Shown here in pieces: positions 61,230-64,000 of a stretch of DNA of 64,000 nucleotides. The notes below the pieces were generated by a model. That model did no database searches. It had not been told where the DNA came from and was given only the letters and a program-made list of their open reading frames with translations. How positions within the stretch are numbered: position 1 is the stretch's first letter; each line of letters starts with the position of its first letter. The DNA comes from Rhyzopertha dominica (taxonomy: Eukaryota > Arthropoda > Insecta > Coleoptera > Bostrichidae). The DNA lies in the NCBI GenBank assembly GCA_025024175.1, contig QCXZ01000137.1, forward strand, positions 13,702,001-13,766,000. Direction: 5' to 3'. A program made the position numbers and the translations under genes.

Positions 61230-61620
61230 AGCATAACCCACAGCAGTCGTCGGCGCCTTGAGATGCCGGTGGCAAAACTCAGTGACCATGTCTAAAAGAT
61301 ATAACACTTTGTGTAACCGTTATGCTCCTGCGGATGCTATTATTAAAGTTATGTATGTGTGCGCCGGCCGAAAACAAAAAAATGAACTTTTCTGGCATCG
61401 CTTCAAATTCCAACATATCGTGATGCATAATATCGAAGACTTAATAAACGTTCGCGTTCATTAAGTTACACCGCGGGGGTATTCCTGATGGCATGCAACC
61501 GAGCGTGCCAAAACAGATACGGCTGATTGACAAGTGCATCGTTTATTTCTTTTCCGGTTAACTGCGAGCTGTTTAGACCGCTCGTCTTTCTTTTCGTAGG
61601 GAATTCCGTCAATTAAACTT
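61230..61620. promoter_or_regulatory. GC-elevated island, possible regulatory element
   Basis: Complex CpG-containing block; the plus frame 61258-61464 is open without family resemblance. Enhancer-like by inference. Confidence 0.25.
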
Positions 61621-61629
61621 TGCACAAAC

Positions 61630-62640
61630 CAGGGTCAACAGTATAGCTTTTTTATCGGGATGCTTAAACAAACACAGAATAAGCACAACTGAGCAGGAAT
61701 AAGTTGAAGCGATTTAATACAATGAACAAATTGCTGTTGAGATTGTTGGAATATGAAGTTATCGAACTTTGGTTATTTAAGAGGGGCGTTTACCTAGAGC
61801 GAATCGGNTCNTTTTAAGCACCTACCGTTTTACATTTTACCGAGTTATTCGAAACTTTTTCGAAGTGAAATTTCGACATGGCAATGACAAAAGATGTAGC
61901 TACAACGTAGAGTCCGAGTTTTTCTGAATTTGGTACGGTAATGTAAATATTTGTTGTTATATTTTGCTTAAAAATGCGTATTTTTGGCGAGCTATTTCTC
62001 GAAAACTAAGCCACATAAACGAAAAATTCGAACTCCACATTGTAGCTACATATTTCTTTGTACACTAACAAAAACATGAGCACGATAAATGAGTAAAATG
62101 TAAAACCGCAAACCCTTTCGCACGAGTCCGTCACGAGAGCGGAATACGAATGCCCATCCCCACCAGGTCCGTCGAGTGGTATCCAGAGAACAGTGAGGCT
62201 AAGATACAAACCTGTCGGGAATGATCGAGCGGTATACGATCTATTCCGATATGACTGGATTTCTAAGATTATATGTCTAAATACACGTGACAAGTTTAAT
62301 GTTAAAAGCTCTTTCGCATTAATTTACTGTCTGCTGAAGCAATGGGGAAGCGGAATGAAAATTATAATAAAAGTTCCTCCAGAAATCATAGTCGACATGC
62401 AGTTAGAATGAAATGTTATATAGTTCATATTTACAGAACTAAATGGGTTATTCCATATTTTGAATAACCTGGTATAATATCATAGTAAGTTACTAATATC
62501 ATGCTTACTTTTTTATGCACACACTAGTCAGCAATTTTCCGAATATTAGTTTAGCCCGTCTGTTGCTCGTACGATATTTACGTGATTTCAACCTATCGGC
62601 TACCCTCTTACGTCCCATGTCCCGCTGGTAATACGGGTTG
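61630..62640. other. Noncoding stretch with a short GC patch
   Basis: Two Ns lie at 61808 and 61811. A GC-rich patch at 62105-62240 is open on both strands (62006-62293 minus, 62193-62411 plus) but unrecognised. Nothing else was seen. Confidence 0.35.
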
Positions 62641-62659
62641 CATAGTTTATATTTCTGCC

Positions 62660-62760
62660 CGATCACTCCAAGTAAATGCTCCTCTTAATGGAAGCAAGTT
62701 TTATACTGATGGTTTGAAAACAGGTAGTGATGATGGTTCGAATAGTTTATAGATGTAGTA
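62660..62760 (+). pseudogene. Possible RNase H fragment of a non-LTR retrotransposon
   Basis: RSLQVNAPLNGSKFYTDGLK is followed by TGSDDGSNS on the plus strand. FYTDGxKT matches the first active-site block of retroelement RNase H (YTDGSK). Only about 30 codons are readable before stops, so support is thin. Confidence 0.35.
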
Positions 62761-62829
62761 CTCCTACCAATAATGAGAACGAACAAGATACCGCTGGCTG
62801 ATACAGAGGTGCCTGCTGCCGTTAATTAG

Positions 62830-64000
62830 GCAAGGAATTTAATTTTTGTTCTCAATCATAGGCTTTTACCTATAGATGACGTCATTAATTAATTCATGGA
62901 TAAACAGATTAATAACCTTGTTCATCATCATCCCGCAAACAAAAGAACTTTGAAAACCTTGGAAACTTAATGTTAATTTGCAACATGAAACATACTCATT
63001 GGAGTGGATTACAGATCCACTCAAAGTAGCAAATAACGTCAACTATTTAGATACCTACTGAAGTTAGTTTTGTAAAATACCTGTTTCATATTATTATAGA
63101 CCTTGCAACAGGCAGGTGTGTCTCAATTGTGAAAATCGAGGAGCAGCGTTCACATTTTTGAATGGATTATAACAGGAACATTGATTGAGNACAAATCTCT
63201 TAACTTTTGGATTACCAGGTAGTTTTTGTAATATGGCTAAATCGGTCGTTTTATTAGAGAATCAAGTGGATGACATAATTTCTAATTTATTCAGGTTTTT
63301 GACAGCAAAGTTTTTTCCTACTTTAGGTTCGAGTAGTGCTATTTGTTGACTCTGCTGAACTATAATGATAGCAACTTTTGGTATTGTACCACACAGTTCA
63401 TCGCCTTCTATGAGATACTGGAGATCAAATGTACAATGGACTTTCGCAGTATAACTAAATTCGAAGAAACTATTATATGCGAATAATACAAAATCGTATA
63501 CTTATATTACCTGTGCAGGGGTTTTGCTTTTGATAGAGTAATTGTTATATTGAAGCTCACCTTTTAGTTAAATGAACACATCGAATATCCAAATACAGTT
63601 TACAAAAGCGATGACAATACTTGAGTAATTGTCATTATAAATGTCTGAAAATAAGGCAGCTGGTAATCGTTTGACATATATCTAACAACTTGACAGTGTT
63701 GTAAATTGAAATTGCTTTCTTGTTGGACCTAATCACGACAAGCGAATTAAGTGATGTATTCTTTCCATTCATACATATTAAAAAGTGATAGACAATATCC
63801 TGGTGTTATGACTTCAGAGTAATTCTCCTTTAATTCATTAGTCTTAACTAACAAAAAAATGAAAAATGTTATCCATTCCAACTTTTTCCACAACGAACAC
63901 TGTATGAGTCTATTGCCCTCCTCGTGGTTTAGAATCAATATGAAGTAGTGGTTTCACACAACCATGAACTGCTGTAACAGTTGAAGCTTATGTTTAATAG
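62830..64000. other. AT-rich noncoding stretch
   Basis: Nothing was recognised up to the window edge; one N lies at 63190. Confidence 0.4.

Noticed and set aside
1..64000. CRISPR arrays, bacterial operons or an integrated virus
   Set aside because: No regularly spaced repeats, no prokaryotic gene layout, and no viral structural or replication motifs beyond transposon-type RTs were seen.

Overview
The window looks like AT-rich nuclear DNA from an insect or other arthropod. It has short GT-AG introns (54, 57 and 109 nt), CpG-rich islands in an AT-rich background, many decayed class I and class II transposable elements, and no bacterial-style gene packing. Species and order cannot be fixed from the sequence; a beetle or similar insect is a guess. 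Scattered single N bases mark unresolved assembly positions.

Only one host gene is securely recognised: the last two exons of Lsm11, the U7 snRNP-specific Sm-like protein, on the minus strand (49651-50101) with a poly(A) signal just downstream. Its 5' exons were not found in the remaining 14 kb. Two GC-rich islands (32.0-32.7 kb on plus, 55.0-55.4 kb on minus) look like possible promoter/first-exon regions. Several other GC-elevated islands (about 1.0-1.5, 20.7-21.4, 36.0-36.9, 39.2-39.7, 42.05-42.6, 46.2-46.5, 49.0-49.4, 51.3-51.9 and 61.2-61.6 kb) have no recognisable protein and may be regulatory.

The rest is mostly transposon history. A 1630-bp Tc1-like element (26249-27878) is structurally complete: TA duplication, about 200-bp inverted repeats with an IR/DR arrangement, and a 329-residue DD34E transposase whose reading frame depends on removal of a 57-nt intron. 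Decayed elements include a Crypton-like tyrosine recombinase with its own 54-nt intron (3.8-4.75 kb), a deleted Tc1/mariner-superfamily element with long inverted repeats (13.3-14.55 kb), relatives at 25.4-25.9 kb, two mariner relics (23.8 and 56.2-57.0 kb), a Penelope-like element with RT and GIY-YIG remains (29.9-30.8 kb), and three or four non-LTR reverse transcriptase relics. There are also two tRNA-like SINE heads and several diverged direct repeats.

The most unusual signals are a hammerhead-ribozyme-like motif at 57.17-57.22 kb, and the shared design of two unrelated transposase genes in which a tiny intron of length divisible by three ends in an in-frame TAG at the 3' splice site. No wholly new multi-gene system could be supported.
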